This document shows positions 8,353 to 16,871 of a stretch of DNA of 64,000 bases, piece after piece. Source of the DNA: Bacteroidetes bacterium UBA7662 (lineage in GTDB: Bacteria > Bacteroidota > Bacteroidia > UBA7662). Position 1 is the first letter of the stretch; every line of letters begins with the position of its first letter. The notes beneath the pieces were generated by a model that was given only the letters and a program-made list of their open reading frames with translations, searched no databases and had not been told where the DNA came from. The stretch lies in the NCBI GenBank assembly GCA_002483345.1, contig DLHS01000016.1:333177-397176 (forward strand), in the 5' to 3' direction. Both the position numbers and the translations under genes were made by a program.

Positions 8353-8720
8353 TCACCTCCTATATCCGGCAGGTGGACATAAAGGGTGAAAAAGTGACTC
8401 ATATTCCGTTTTGAAGTTAGCATTTGTTTTCATAACTCCATGCCTTCCATGGGCTGCTGCGTTTATCGAAGACAACTTCGGTGACCCGGTGTATAATTTG
8501 GTGGTTTTGCTGCTTTGGTGTCCTGAAAGGGGCTGGATGTACCGGATGTCCGTATCCGCTTCCGGCAAATGGGTTGCGTAGCTATGGCGGAGCCAATGCA
8601 GCGTAGCGTTCACATCAGCACTCGCCTTTTACAGGCTGTTTTGAATACCCTTTGCAAACTCCTCCGGGCAACCTGAGCTTCCGCAGGATTTTGCCCTTCG
8701 AAGCGTGTAACAAAATCCCA
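8353..8720 (-). pseudogene. Tyrosine recombinase/integrase, decayed C-terminal fragment
   Basis: Read on the minus strand, codons ending at about 8720 give WDFVTRFEGQNP and then RSLQRVFKTACK, the region just before the catalytic half of tyrosine integrases. After a stop and frame change near 8615 the next frame gives LHWLRHSYATHLPEADTDIR, YIQPLSGHQSSKTTKLYTG. This keeps the integrase R (LRHSY), the HxxR-region H (LSGH) and the nucleophilic Y (KLYT). The N-terminal domains are absent and the tail is scrambled, so the gene is dead. It lies immediately upstream of the AIPR gene and is probably a relic of the element that brought it in. Confidence 0.75.
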
Positions 8721-8861
8721 TATACTATTTGCCAATCAGCATTTTAGCCGACGGGTGAATAGCGCTCCGGCAAAATAAAGAACTTACCTACCACACAGTG
8801 CCGCAAAATCAAAGCATCCCCGCTGCAAAAAACCATAGGATTTGACCATTTAATTTTGAAT

Positions 8862-8893
8862 TTTGAACCCCGCCTCAGCGGGATCTAATTTTG
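8862..8893 (+). promoter_or_regulatory. Promoter of the thiamine diphosphokinase gene
   Basis: TTTG at 8862-8865, a 20-bp spacer, then TAATTTTG at 8886-8893: a textbook Bacteroidota promoter. The ATG at 8901 is only 7 bp beyond the -7 box, so the transcript should start at or next to the start codon. A second TAATTTTG at 8851-8858 is part of a local AATTTTGAA repetition, so part of the match could be compositional. A small hairpin (CCCGC-CTCA-GCGGG) lies between the two boxes. Confidence 0.6.
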
Positions 8894-8900
8894 AATTCAA

Positions 8901-9563
8901 ATGAGCAGCCATCACATCGTCCGTGACAAACAGGAACCCGCCCTCATCGTAGCCAATGGCGCCGCGTGCAGCGATGAGCTTTTAGGGCAGTTGCTGGAAT
9001 GGAGCCCTTTTGTGCTGGCGCTCGACGGGGCCATCGACCGGCTTACCCTGCGGGGGATTAAGGTAGATGCCGTGCTGGGCGACTTTGATTCGAGCGAACA
9101 GTTGGAGGAATATATCGCCCGCCAGCAACCGCTGGAGGTGCTGCACCGGCCCGATCAGGAGAAAACCGACCTCGAAAAAGGCATCGACTACCTGCTGGAG
9201 GCCGGGCATCGGGCGGCCAACATCGTGTGGGCCACCGGACACCGCTTTGATCATACCTACGCCAACTTCAGCAATATGGTGAAGTACGCCGGCCGCATCG
9301 AGCTCAACCTCCTCGACGACCACAGCCGGGTGTACCAGCTACCGGCCGTTTTCCGGAAGTGGTACCCCGCCGGCACCATCCTCTCCCTCATGCCCATGGG
9401 CAGGGTGGAAGGCATTCACACCAGCAACCTGCTATACCCGCTTCAAAACGACTGGCTCGAAATCGGCAGCCGCATCGGCACCAGCAACCAGGTGGTGGAA
9501 GACGGCTGGGTGGAGATACGGCATGCGAGCGGGGCATTGTTGCTTGGGGAGATGAGTAAGTGA
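8901..9563 (+). CDS. thiN: Thiamine diphosphokinase
   Basis: 220 residues, the usual length. Motifs of thiamine pyrophosphokinases are all present: LDGAIDRL (41-48), LGDFDS (59-64), RPDQEKTDLEKGI (83-95) with the Mg-ATP ligands, and GHRFDHTYAN (113-122), followed by the thiamine-binding beta-sandwich with GTSNQ near residue 193. The enzyme transfers pyrophosphate from ATP to thiamine, giving the TPP cofactor used for example by the transketolase encoded at 54564. Composition returns to the genomic norm directly after the A+T-rich AIPR insert. The ATG at 8901 sits 7 bp after a strong -7 box, predicting a leaderless message. Confidence 0.95.
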   Translation: MSSHHIVRDKQEPALIVANGAACSDELLGQLLEWSPFVLALDGAIDRLTLRGIKVDAVLGDFDSSEQLEEYIARQQPLEVLHRPDQEKTDLEKGIDYLLEAGHRAANIVWATGHRFDHTYANFSNMVKYAGRIELNLLDDHSRVYQLPAVFRKWYPAGTILSLMPMGRVEGIHTSNLLYPLQNDWLEIGSRIGTSNQVVEDGWVEIRHASGALLLGEMSK

Positions 9564-9573
9564 CTTCTGTTTA

Positions 9574-9581
9574 TACCTTTG
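9574..9581 (+). promoter_or_regulatory. Possible -7 box for the small STAS-like gene
   Basis: TACCTTTG matches TAnnTTTG and lies 16 bp before the ATG at 9598. No convincing -33 element. Confidence 0.35.
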
Positions 9582-9597
9582 AATTTGAGTTCATCTT

Positions 9598-9972
9598 ATG
9601 AGTGACGCCCGCCAATACCTTAATCTGGATGCTTACTTAGGAACTTCTGTTTCTACAAGAGATAGCGTCCGTGGTTTTTTCGATCAGTTGCCTTTCCACG
9701 GTAATTTTCAATTGAATCTTGCGGGAATTACTTTTCTGGCACGTAACGCTGCGCAGGAAATGGTTAATCATATAGAATTGCGGGCAAGACAAGGTCAATC
9801 TATTCAACTGATTAATGCTCAACCTGAAGTACAGCAAATGCTTAAAATTGCCACTAAAAAGAATGACATCTGGGATGGATTATTTTTGGGTGCAGGTATT
9901 GTCGCTACCGGCTTGCTGATAGCACATATTGCTGATTCCAAACAAGTAAAGAAGCTCTTGAAGGACTTCTAA
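9598..9972 (+). CDS. Small STAS-like protein with C-terminal membrane segment
   Basis: 124 residues, not a family I recognise with certainty. The middle (about 38-90) follows the STAS pattern of a beta strand, FNLxGITF-like core and helix: FQLNLAGITFLARNAAQEMV, then a second strand QSIQLINAQPEVQQMLKIA. STAS or DUF4325-like domains bind partners in phospho-switch systems. Here the usual phosphorylatable serine after the FL motif is replaced by A-R, so a classical anti-sigma antagonist switch is unlikely. Residues about 99-112 (GLFLGAGIVATGLLIAHIA region) form one membrane helix, leaving a short cytoplasmic tail. The gene follows thiN by 34 bp and may be co-transcribed or use its own -7 box. 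Confidence 0.5.
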   Translation: MSDARQYLNLDAYLGTSVSTRDSVRGFFDQLPFHGNFQLNLAGITFLARNAAQEMVNHIELRARQGQSIQLINAQPEVQQMLKIATKKNDIWDGLFLGAGIVATGLLIAHIADSKQVKKLLKDF

Positions 9973-10006
9973 TCAAAAGTCATTAAACGATTCATTTGCC
10001 GGGATA

Positions 10007-11107
10007 CTAACGCAGATCCGGTTTGCTGGTCGACGAGGAGGAAGCAGGAAGCTGAGGCAGTTGCAAAGCCATTTCCGGTACCTCACCCTCCAGGCTACCC
10101 AGAAAAGCCACAATCTGGCTGGTTTGTTCAGGGGTAAGTTCCTTGTTCAACTGGGTCAGCGCCATGATCCTGACTGCCTCGTCGAGGCTCCACACGCTGC
10201 CATCGTGGAAATAGGGGTAGGTACGGGTGATGTTTCGCAAACCAGGCACTTTGAACATATACTTATCCGCCTCGTTTCGGGTGACTTCAAACCGGCCTTC
10301 GTCTCTGCCCTTGCTTTGGGTATATTCCCAGTAAGGGCCTTTGGCCAGGCCGAATTTCTGGTACATATTGCCCCCCATGGCTACGCCCAGGTGGCAGGTG
10401 GTACATCCGCTTTCCAGAAAAACCTTAGCCCCTGCTTTCTCATCGGCCGTCAGCGCTTCGCCGTCGCCCTGAAGGAAACGATCAAAACGGGAGGGTGTAA
10501 GCAACTGGCGCTCGAAAGCACCGATGGCTTTGGTTGCATTGGTAATGTTAACCGGCTTTTCTTCCTCCGGGAAGGCTTTGGCAAAACGATCCACATACTC
10601 CTGAATGGTGGCGATGCGGTTGACGACAAAGTCGTGGTCGGGTGCGCCCATTTCGATGGGATTGGTCATGGGTCCGGCTGCCTGTTCCTCCACATCTTTC
10701 GCCCGGCCATCCCAGAACTGCACAAAATGCAGCGAGGCGTTGAGTACGGTCGGGGAATTCCTCGCGCCGGTTTTCCAGCCGTGGCCTACCGAAACCGGGT
10801 TGTTGTCGACCCCGTAACTCGCCAGGTTGTGGCAGGAATTACAGCTGATGGCATTACTTTTTGACAATCGGGTATCATGGTATAACATCCTGCCCAGTTC
10901 AACCAGTTGGGGATCGGTTTGTTCCGGCACGGGCAGTGGCTTAAAAAAGGCTGTCAATTGGTCGTAAAGACCTTTGTCTTCGGCCTTGATAGTCATTTGT
11001 ACCGTCTCAGCAGCCGCATCTTTCTCCGTAGCGGGCTCATCTTTTGAAGAACAGCCTGCTATCAGCACAGCCGAAAGCAGGGCAGGAAAAAGGAAAACAC
11101 TTTTCAT
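10007..11107 (-). CDS. Di-haem cytochrome c peroxidase (MauG/CCP family) lipoprotein
   Basis: 366 residues. A lipoprotein signal peptide ends in LIAGC (C19). Two c-type haem sites follow: C89-x2-C92-H93 (CNSCH) and C235-x2-C238-H239 (CTTCH), the arrangement of bacterial cytochrome c peroxidases. Other family landmarks are GRMLYHDTRLSKSNAISC, RNSPTVLNASL, FWDGRAKDVEEQA and VPGLRNITRTYPYFHDGS with the distal haem ligand region. The enzyme reduces hydrogen peroxide with electrons from small cytochromes, or acts as a MauG-like oxidase; here it should be anchored in the periplasm or on the outer membrane. It stands alone, facing the STAS-like gene. Confidence 0.93.
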   Translation of the reverse strand: MKSVFLFPALLSAVLIAGCSSKDEPATEKDAAAETVQMTIKAEDKGLYDQLTAFFKPLPVPEQTDPQLVELGRMLYHDTRLSKSNAISCNSCHNLASYGVDNNPVSVGHGWKTGARNSPTVLNASLHFVQFWDGRAKDVEEQAAGPMTNPIEMGAPDHDFVVNRIATIQEYVDRFAKAFPEEEKPVNITNATKAIGAFERQLLTPSRFDRFLQGDGEALTADEKAGAKVFLESGCTTCHLGVAMGGNMYQKFGLAKGPYWEYTQSKGRDEGRFEVTRNEADKYMFKVPGLRNITRTYPYFHDGSVWSLDEAVRIMALTQLNKELTPEQTSQIVAFLGSLEGEVPEMALQLPQLPASSSSTSKPDLR

Positions 11108-11302
11108 CTGTTTTACATTTTAATGACAATTCAAAATTACGCCTGTATTTATTCAAATCAACGAAAAGGAGTCTCTTTTTCTCTTCCTGAGACCGTTCGG
11201 CAGACGGTCAGCTTTATCCCGGGAAGTGCTGCCTGCCGTCAGGGAAATACTGCCGTTAAATGGGTATTTATAGCCCTTTTCATACCATTTTCCCGCAGAT
11301 AG

Positions 11303-11333
11303 TTGGTATCGGCCCGCAACTACCTTAATTTTG
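11303..11333 (+). promoter_or_regulatory. Promoter of the DUF5686 gene
   Basis: TTG at 11303-11305, 20-bp spacer, TAATTTTG at 11326-11333. The candidate TTG start codon at 11341 lies 7 bp after the box, the same geometry as at thiN. Confidence 0.5.
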
Positions 11334-11340
11334 CGGCAAC

Positions 11341-13953
11341 TTGTCACTTCCAACGGTGTTCCTTTCCAAGCGTAGCCTTCTGCTGTTTTACGGACTGATC
11401 CTGCTGTATGCCCCTTTAATGGCACAGGATAAAGGCCGTGTCCTCCCGCTTCCGCAAACCAATATCAAGGTCACCAACATCGTCGGCCCCGAATTTACCA
11501 TCAAAGGACAGGTTACGGATGGCGCCAACGGCATGCCAATCCCTTTTGCAGGCGTATACTTTAAGGGAACCACCATTGGTACCACTACAGATATTGACGG
11601 GAAATACAGCCTCAAAACCCGCCGTGCCGGCGATTCTCTTTCGGTCAAAGTGGTGGGTTATGTGGAGCGTGCTGTTTTTATCCGCAAGGCTGAAAACCAG
11701 TCTGTCGAATTCAAACTGGAGCCCAACATTGCGCAATTGGGCGAAGTGGTTATCCGCGCTGGTGAAAACCCCGCTTTCCGCATTCTCCGGGGTGTTTGGC
11801 GCAAACGCGACCTGAACGATCGTCGCCAGCTGACGGCTTTCGAATACGAGAGCTATACCAAGCTGGAGGTGGATATGGACAAGGTAAGCGACCGCGTACG
11901 CGACAAAAAGCTATTGCAACCCTTCGTTACCCTGTTCGACAGCCTCAAAATGATGCATGAAGGGGAGCAACGCTACCTGTTGCCCTTGTTTTTCTCAGAA
12001 TCCATTTCTGATTTTTACTACAATGCGAACCCCTACCGCCGGAAGGAAGCCATCCGCGCTTCCAGGGTAGATGGTGTCGGGTTGGAAGACGGGGAGTTTG
12101 TTGCCCAGATGATGGGTTCCAGCTTCAGGGATTTCAACTTTTATCAGGATTGGGTACCCATCTTCGACAAACTTTTTGTGTCGCCACTGGCCGGTGAAGG
12201 CCGGCTTTATTATGAATACTACCTCATCGACAGCAGTTATGGTACGCGGGGAGAAAAAATATATCAGATAAAAGTCAAGCCCAAGCGCCCGAAAGACCTG
12301 GCATTTAATGGGGTGATGTATATTGAAGATGAGGTTTTTGCCTTACGCAGCATTGAACTGGAAACGCTTGATGAAGCAAACATCAACTACATCGAAAAGC
12401 TCAGTATCAAACAGGAGCTGGTGCAGACCGGGGCAGGCCCCTGGCTTCCCTCCAAACTGGAGATGTACATTGATTTCGGCGACATCACCGAAATCATCTT
12501 TGGTGCGGTAGCCTATGTGCAGGTGACCAACAAAAACATGGTCGTAAACAAACCAAAATCAGGTTTTTTCTTCGATAAGCCCATCGATCTGGCCGTCGAT
12601 GCCTTCGACATGGATGCTGGTTTCTGGGAGAAGAACCGGCATACGCCCCCTTCAGAGCGCGAGCGCCGGATGTCGGAGGTAGTAGATTCTGTAAAGAGAT
12701 ATGGCCCTATCAAAGGTATGGCTGAACTCGCCAAACTGGCATTTTCAGGTTTTTACAGGGCCGGAAAGATAGATTTCGGGCCTTATTTGTTCTTATATGG
12801 TCAGAATCCCGTGGAAGGCAGCCGTTTTCGGTTGGGTGTCAAAACCAACAGTTATTTCAGCAAACGGTATATCTGGCAAGGCTATCTGGCCTATGGGGTA
12901 CGCGATCAGCGGCTGAAGCAGTTTTTCCAGGTGGAACATTTTCTGAACCGCAAGAAGTGGGTCATAGCCGGCTATCAGTACAAAAACGATCTGGAAGCCA
13001 TGGGTATCGATCAGGCCTATCTGGCAGATAACAAGGTCATGAGCGTCTCAACCCAGGCATTTGCGGCCACCGCCCAGCTGGGGCTACTTGATCGATTTCT
13101 GGCCACCCGTATGCATAGTTTCTGGATATCGGGCGATCTGCGGAAAAACCTCACTGCCTCCGTCAGTTTTCAGCATAAGGTAAGTGAGGCCATCGGCAAC
13201 TTCATCTTTGCCTACAAAAAACGACCAGATGATATCAACACCCCCCTTGTCTCCGGCTGGACGCTGACTTCCGTTCAGACGTCGCTACGTTGGGCACCGG
13301 GAGAAGAGTTGCTTATCAATGGCAACGACCGCGGTACGGTTCGCAGAAATTACCGGGCTGTTTACCAGCTCAACTTTGAGAATGGTTTCCGCAATGTATT
13401 GGGCGGGAGTTTTAATTTTCAGAAAGCCGCCGTCAACATCTCGAAAAACATCAAAACCGGACTGTTGGGGTGGGGAGAATATAACTTTTCGGTGAGTGCA
13501 GTCCTCGGAAGATTACCTTATCCCCTGCTGGAAGTACAACCGGGTAATGAGACTTTCTTCAAATACAAACAATTGTTCAACATGCTCAACTTCTTCGAAA
13601 TTGTTACTGATCAATCCGTTGCCCTCCGCGGTGTTCAGCATTTCGAGGGTTTATTGCTGAACAGTATCCCCGGTGTGAAAAAACTCGACCTGCGGCTGGT
13701 GGCCGGAGGAGGTATCATCTTCGGTAAGTTTTCGAATAAAAATAAAGCCTATATACCCGATGGAAACATCGGTGGACAGGCGCAAACACCGTTTTACACC
13801 CTTCGCCCGAACATTCCTTATGCTGAAGTATCGTACGGGCTGGAAAACATCTTTAAAGTAGGCCGGATAGAAATATTTCATCGCCTGACTTATCTGCACC
13901 TGCCGAATGCCCCTAAGACAATGGTTAAGATTTCAGCATATTTCGCCTTTTGA
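11341..13953 (+). CDS. DUF5686 outer-membrane protein with carboxypeptidase-regulatory-like domain
   Basis: 870 residues. A signal peptide (SLLLFYGLILLYAPLMA before QD) is followed by a CarboxypepD-regulatory-like beta-sandwich at about 51-125 (FTIKGQVTDGANGMPIPFAG, GTTTDIDGKYSL). The large remainder matches DUF5686, with a long C-terminal series of amphipathic strands ending in AYFAF, typical of an outer-membrane barrel. Role unknown; relatives are TonB-receptor-like surface proteins. There is no ATG before the signal peptide: an in-frame stop at 11326-11328 limits the start to TTG 11341 or GTG 11356. The promoter position favours TTG 11341 as a leaderless start, but GTG 11356 would give an equally good signal peptide. 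Confidence 0.88.
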   Translation: MSLPTVFLSKRSLLLFYGLILLYAPLMAQDKGRVLPLPQTNIKVTNIVGPEFTIKGQVTDGANGMPIPFAGVYFKGTTIGTTTDIDGKYSLKTRRAGDSLSVKVVGYVERAVFIRKAENQSVEFKLEPNIAQLGEVVIRAGENPAFRILRGVWRKRDLNDRRQLTAFEYESYTKLEVDMDKVSDRVRDKKLLQPFVTLFDSLKMMHEGEQRYLLPLFFSESISDFYYNANPYRRKEAIRASRVDGVGLEDGEFVAQMMGSSFRDFNFYQDWVPIFDKLFVSPLAGEGRLYYEYYLIDSSYGTRGEKIYQIKVKPKRPKDLAFNGVMYIEDEVFALRSIELETLDEANINYIEKLSIKQELVQTGAGPWLPSKLEMYIDFGDITEIIFGAVAYVQVTNKNMVVNKPKSGFFFDKPIDLAVDAFDMDAGFWEKNRHTPPSERERRMSEVVDSVKRYGPIKGMAELAKLAFSGFYRAGKIDFGPYLFLYGQNPVEGSRFRLGVKTNSYFSKRYIWQGYLAYGVRDQRLKQFFQVEHFLNRKKWVIAGYQYKNDLEAMGIDQAYLADNKVMSVSTQAFAATAQLGLLDRFLATRMHSFWISGDLRKNLTASVSFQHKVSEAIGNFIFAYKKRPDDINTPLVSGWTLTSVQTSLRWAPGEELLINGNDRGTVRRNYRAVYQLNFENGFRNVLGGSFNFQKAAVNISKNIKTGLLGWGEYNFSVSAVLGRLPYPLLEVQPGNETFFKYKQLFNMLNFFEIVTDQSVALRGVQHFEGLLLNSIPGVKKLDLRLVAGGGIIFGKFSNKNKAYIPDGNIGGQAQTPFYTLRPNIPYAEVSYGLENIFKVGRIEIFHRLTYLHLPNAPKTMVKISAYFAF

Positions 13954-14045
13954 GTTGAGGGAGACAGCCGGTTTGGGATAAAGAGATCCGGTTCAAACCG
14001 GACCCCATAAACATTTAAAATGGTAACCGGCTATCTCTCTCAACT
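13953..14045. repeat. Large hairpin made of two inverted copies of the GTTGAGGGAGATAGCCGG element
   Basis: Copy 1 (13953-13973, plus) and copy 2 (14025-14045, minus) are near-perfect reverse complements and enclose a smaller hairpin TCCGGTT-CA-AACCGGA. The structure fills the gap between two convergent genes and overlaps both stop codons. It can act as a bidirectional terminator, although no T-run follows. Confidence 0.7.
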
Positions 14046-15326
14046 GACAATGCCGGCGACGGTGTTATCCAGGGCAGTAAGAAATTCATCTGCCCTTGCA
14101 TCCGTCACGTGATCCATCACCACAATTTTGTACCAGCTGGCGTTATCGTGTACGTCGGGTACCAACAAAAACCTTTCTGCCAGTTCAGCAGGTAATGCTG
14201 CTGCATCCATGGTAATAAGATTCATGGCAGGGTTCCGGTAATAAGGAATGTGATGGGCATCGAGTGCCTTACAAATCCGGGTGGTCCGTTCGAGCAAAAC
14301 TGCCAGTTTTTGTTCCCAGCCGACGCGGCCGTGGTGTTGCAGTATCATCCAGGCCGCCACCAGATTGGCTCCGGAACGGCTGCCACAGAGCGTGCTGTCG
14401 CCCCCCTGCACATAGCCGGCATGGTCGGTGTGTGCATAGTTCATAAGCCCTTTCCTGGCCAGAAAAATACCGGTTCCATAAGGAGCCTGAAGCATTTTAT
14501 GGGCGTCGATGGTGATAGAGCCTACTTCAGGATTGCAGAAGGTAAGCGGGTTGCCTGGCTGGGTAAACGGATACACAAATCCCCCGAAAGCCCCGTCGAT
14601 ATGCACCTTATAAGGCATTCCTGAACCTTTGAGGACCGGCAGCAGCATATCAATATCATCGACTGAACCAAACATGGTGGTACCCATATTAAAAATGGCG
14701 ATGATATGGCGAACCCCTTCTGCCTGAGCCAGCCGGATAGCATTGGCATAGGCCTCTGTGGTCATTTGGCGGGATACCGGATCCACAGCCACCTGTATGG
14801 GTGTAATCTGCAATACATTGGCAGCTTTGTAGAAGCTGTAGTGGCTATCCTCGCTGTACAATACCCCAACCTGCTGTGAAGTGCTGTGGTATTGTTCCAT
14901 GAAAAGATTGCGGTATATCCAGGCAGCCTGCAGGTTGGCTTCTGTCCCCCCTGAGGCCACATATCCGTCGTAACCTCCTTCGGGAGCACCCATGATTTCT
15001 TCGGCGCAAATGCGGATGAGGTCGCGCTCCAGGGCATGGGTACCTGCAAATGCTGATTCAGAAGCTACCAGGGTATGGCAGCCGATGTGATTCGGGTTTT
15101 CCATGAAGACCCTGGCAAAGGGGGCGTCATCTAAAAAAGGGGCGTCCGGCGGAAAAACATCGGGATCAAGATAAGAGGCTGGCAATCCAAGCACCGGCGA
15201 CCGGCGATAATTCCGGTTGTGTGCAAGGGCTTGCAACACTTCTTTTTTAATCTGCTCGTAATCTTTTGCGTTCCAGGCCATGACGTAATTTTCTGCAAAG
15301 ATAGGTTTTTTATCAATAAGAGACAA
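14040..15326 (-). CDS. Group II PLP-dependent amino-acid decarboxylase family protein
   Basis: 428 residues with the fold-type I decarboxylase pattern: YVASGGTEANLQAAW (122-136), the PLP-stacking histidine in SHYSFYKAANVL (H162), HIDGAFGGF (D244) and the PLP-binding lysine in ITIDAHKMLQAP (K277). The family includes histidine, tyrosine, glutamate and aspartate decarboxylases and S1P-lyase-like enzymes; the substrate cannot be assigned here. The gene is isolated between repeat arrays and has no transporter or catabolic partner. Its last serine codon and stop lie inside a dispersed repeat (14025-14045). An alternative start at M16 (MAWNAKDYE) would shorten it by 15 residues. Confidence 0.85.
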   Translation of the reverse strand: MSLIDKKPIFAENYVMAWNAKDYEQIKKEVLQALAHNRNYRRSPVLGLPASYLDPDVFPPDAPFLDDAPFARVFMENPNHIGCHTLVASESAFAGTHALERDLIRICAEEIMGAPEGGYDGYVASGGTEANLQAAWIYRNLFMEQYHSTSQQVGVLYSEDSHYSFYKAANVLQITPIQVAVDPVSRQMTTEAYANAIRLAQAEGVRHIIAIFNMGTTMFGSVDDIDMLLPVLKGSGMPYKVHIDGAFGGFVYPFTQPGNPLTFCNPEVGSITIDAHKMLQAPYGTGIFLARKGLMNYAHTDHAGYVQGGDSTLCGSRSGANLVAAWMILQHHGRVGWEQKLAVLLERTTRICKALDAHHIPYYRNPAMNLITMDAAALPAELAERFLLVPDVHDNASWYKIVVMDHVTDARADEFLTALDNTVAGIVS

Positions 15327-15396
15327 TATTGTCCGAAATTATTCGGTTGGCACATGATGCCGTTTAATATTATCGGAGGTGGTTGTTTGACATTTA

Positions 15397-15565
15397 GGGT
15401 CGGTTAAAACCGACCCCTATACCGTCAAACAACAACTGGCCGGTTGGCCAAACGGATCAAATGAAAAGGGGTCGGTTAAAACCGACCCCTATACCGTCAA
15501 ACAACAACTGGCCGGTTGGCCAAATGGATTAAATGAAAGGGGTCGGTTAAAACCGACCCCTATAT
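15397..15565. repeat. 71-bp tandem repeat, 2.3 copies, with embedded hairpins
   Basis: Units start at 15397, 15468 and 15539. Each begins with the inverted repeat GGGTCGGTT-AA-AACCGACCC. Units 1 and 2 continue with ACCGTCAAACAACAACTGG and CCGGTTGGCC; the third diverges after CCCTATAT. Units 1 and 2 differ at only a few positions. No ORF spans it. It fills the 280-bp gap between the PLP decarboxylase start and the acyl-CoA dehydrogenase end. Confidence 0.9.
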
Positions 15566-15587
15566 CTTGAATTTGGCTGTTTGGCCA

Positions 15588-15608
15588 AACTGGCTATCTC
15601 TCTCAACT
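15588..15608 (-). repeat. Copy 3 of the GTTGAGGGAGATAGCCGG element
   Basis: On the minus strand this 21-bp stretch matches copies at 13953, 14025 and 56583. It begins inside the TAG stop codon of the acyl-CoA dehydrogenase gene. Confidence 0.75.
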
Positions 15609-16746
15609 AACGGAGGACTTCTCTGGCGATTACAATTTTCTGAACCTCGCTGGTTCCCTCGTAAATCTGGGTGATTTTCGCATCGCGCATGAGGCGTTCT
15701 ACGTGGAATTCTTTTACGTAACCATAACCGCCGTGTACCTGAACGGCTTCGGTGGTAATGCGCATGGCGGCTGTAGAGGCGAATAATTTTGCCTGTGCGC
15801 TGGCAAGCGTATAATCTTGGTGCTGGTCTTTCAGCCAGGCGGCATGCAGGCACAGGAGGCGGGCCGCGTCGATTTCCGTGGCCATGTCGGCCAGTTTGAA
15901 CTGAATCGCCTGGTGGTTTTTGATTTCCGTTCCGAATGCTTTGCGCTCTTTGGAATATTTCAGCGAAAGCTCATAAGCACCACTGGCAATGCCCAGGGCC
16001 TGAGAAGCAATGCCAATCCGGCCACCGCTCAGAACCTTCATCGCGAATTTGAAACCGAAACCATCTTCTCCGATGCGATTGGCTTTGGGCACTTTTACAT
16101 TGGTGAACATGAGTGAATGGGTGTCGCTACCTCTGATACCCATTTTATCTTCTTTTTTACCTACAACAAATCCATCCCACTCCCGCTCTACGATGAGTGC
16201 ATTGATGCCTTTGTGACCTTTTTCTACATGGGTTTGTGCGATGACAATATAAATCGAAGCACTGTTGCCATTGGTAATCCAGTTTTTGGTACCGTTGAGC
16301 AGGTAATAATCTCCTTTATCCTCTGCCAGGGTACGCTGCGAGGTGGCATCTGACCCTGCTTCCGGCTCCGACAAACAGAAGGCACCGATTTTACGGCCAC
16401 TGGCCAGTTCCGGCAGGTATTTACGTTTCTGCTCCTCTGTCCCAAAGGTCTCAAGACCCCAGCAAACCAGGGAGTTGTTCACCGACATACAAACCGAAGC
16501 TGATGCATCTATCTTGGATATTTCTTCCATGGCCAGCACATACGAAATAGTATCCATACCACCACCGCCATATTCAGGACTCACCATCATGCCCAGGAAG
16601 CCCAGTTCACCCATTTTACGGATTTGCTCAGCAGGAAATTTCTGCTCATTGTCGCGCTCTATGACGCCGGGTAGTAACTCCGTCTGCGCAAAATCACGCG
16701 CAGCCTGACGAATCATGAGGTGTTCTTCGGTAAGGTTAAATTCCAT
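15607..16746 (-). CDS. Acyl-CoA dehydrogenase (short/branched-chain type)
   Basis: 379 residues, standard length. FAD and substrate signatures are AFCLSEPEAGSDATSQRT, YYLLNGTKNWITNG, and the C-terminal VQVHGGYGYVKEFHVER and YEGTSEVQKIVIAREVLR. The catalytic base is E363 in QIYEGTSE, the position used by short-chain and butyryl-CoA type enzymes. It should oxidise an acyl-CoA to the trans-2-enoyl-CoA, passing electrons to ETF in the cytoplasm. It could belong to fatty-acid or branched-chain amino-acid breakdown, and phenylacetate catabolism downstream genes lie 2 kb away, but no ETF or hydratase gene is adjacent. A promoter at 16799-16831 drives it. Confidence 0.95.
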   Translation of the reverse strand: MEFNLTEEHLMIRQAARDFAQTELLPGVIERDNEQKFPAEQIRKMGELGFLGMMVSPEYGGGGMDTISYVLAMEEISKIDASASVCMSVNNSLVCWGLETFGTEEQKRKYLPELASGRKIGAFCLSEPEAGSDATSQRTLAEDKGDYYLLNGTKNWITNGNSASIYIVIAQTHVEKGHKGINALIVEREWDGFVVGKKEDKMGIRGSDTHSLMFTNVKVPKANRIGEDGFGFKFAMKVLSGGRIGIASQALGIASGAYELSLKYSKERKAFGTEIKNHQAIQFKLADMATEIDAARLLCLHAAWLKDQHQDYTLASAQAKLFASTAAMRITTEAVQVHGGYGYVKEFHVERLMRDAKITQIYEGTSEVQKIVIAREVLR

Positions 16747-16798
16747 GAACTTTGTTTTGTATGACTAAACACGCCAGAACAGCAACGGTTTGGCAGCG

Positions 16799-16831
16799 CA
16801 AAGATAAAAATCAAAGCGTGAAGCGGGCCAA
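16799..16831 (-). promoter_or_regulatory. Promoter of the acyl-CoA dehydrogenase gene
   Basis: Minus strand: TTGG (16828-16831), 21-bp spacer, TATCTTTG (16799-16806). The leader to the ATG at 16746 is about 50 nt, longer than at most genes here. Confidence 0.5.
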
Positions 16832-16871
16832 TTTTGGCCTGTAAATAGGCAAAACCAGTAAAAATTAGCTA

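Noticed and set aside
15397..15608. CRISPR array
   Set aside because: Units are 71 bp, directly abutting and nearly identical across their full length, with no unique spacers and no cas genes.
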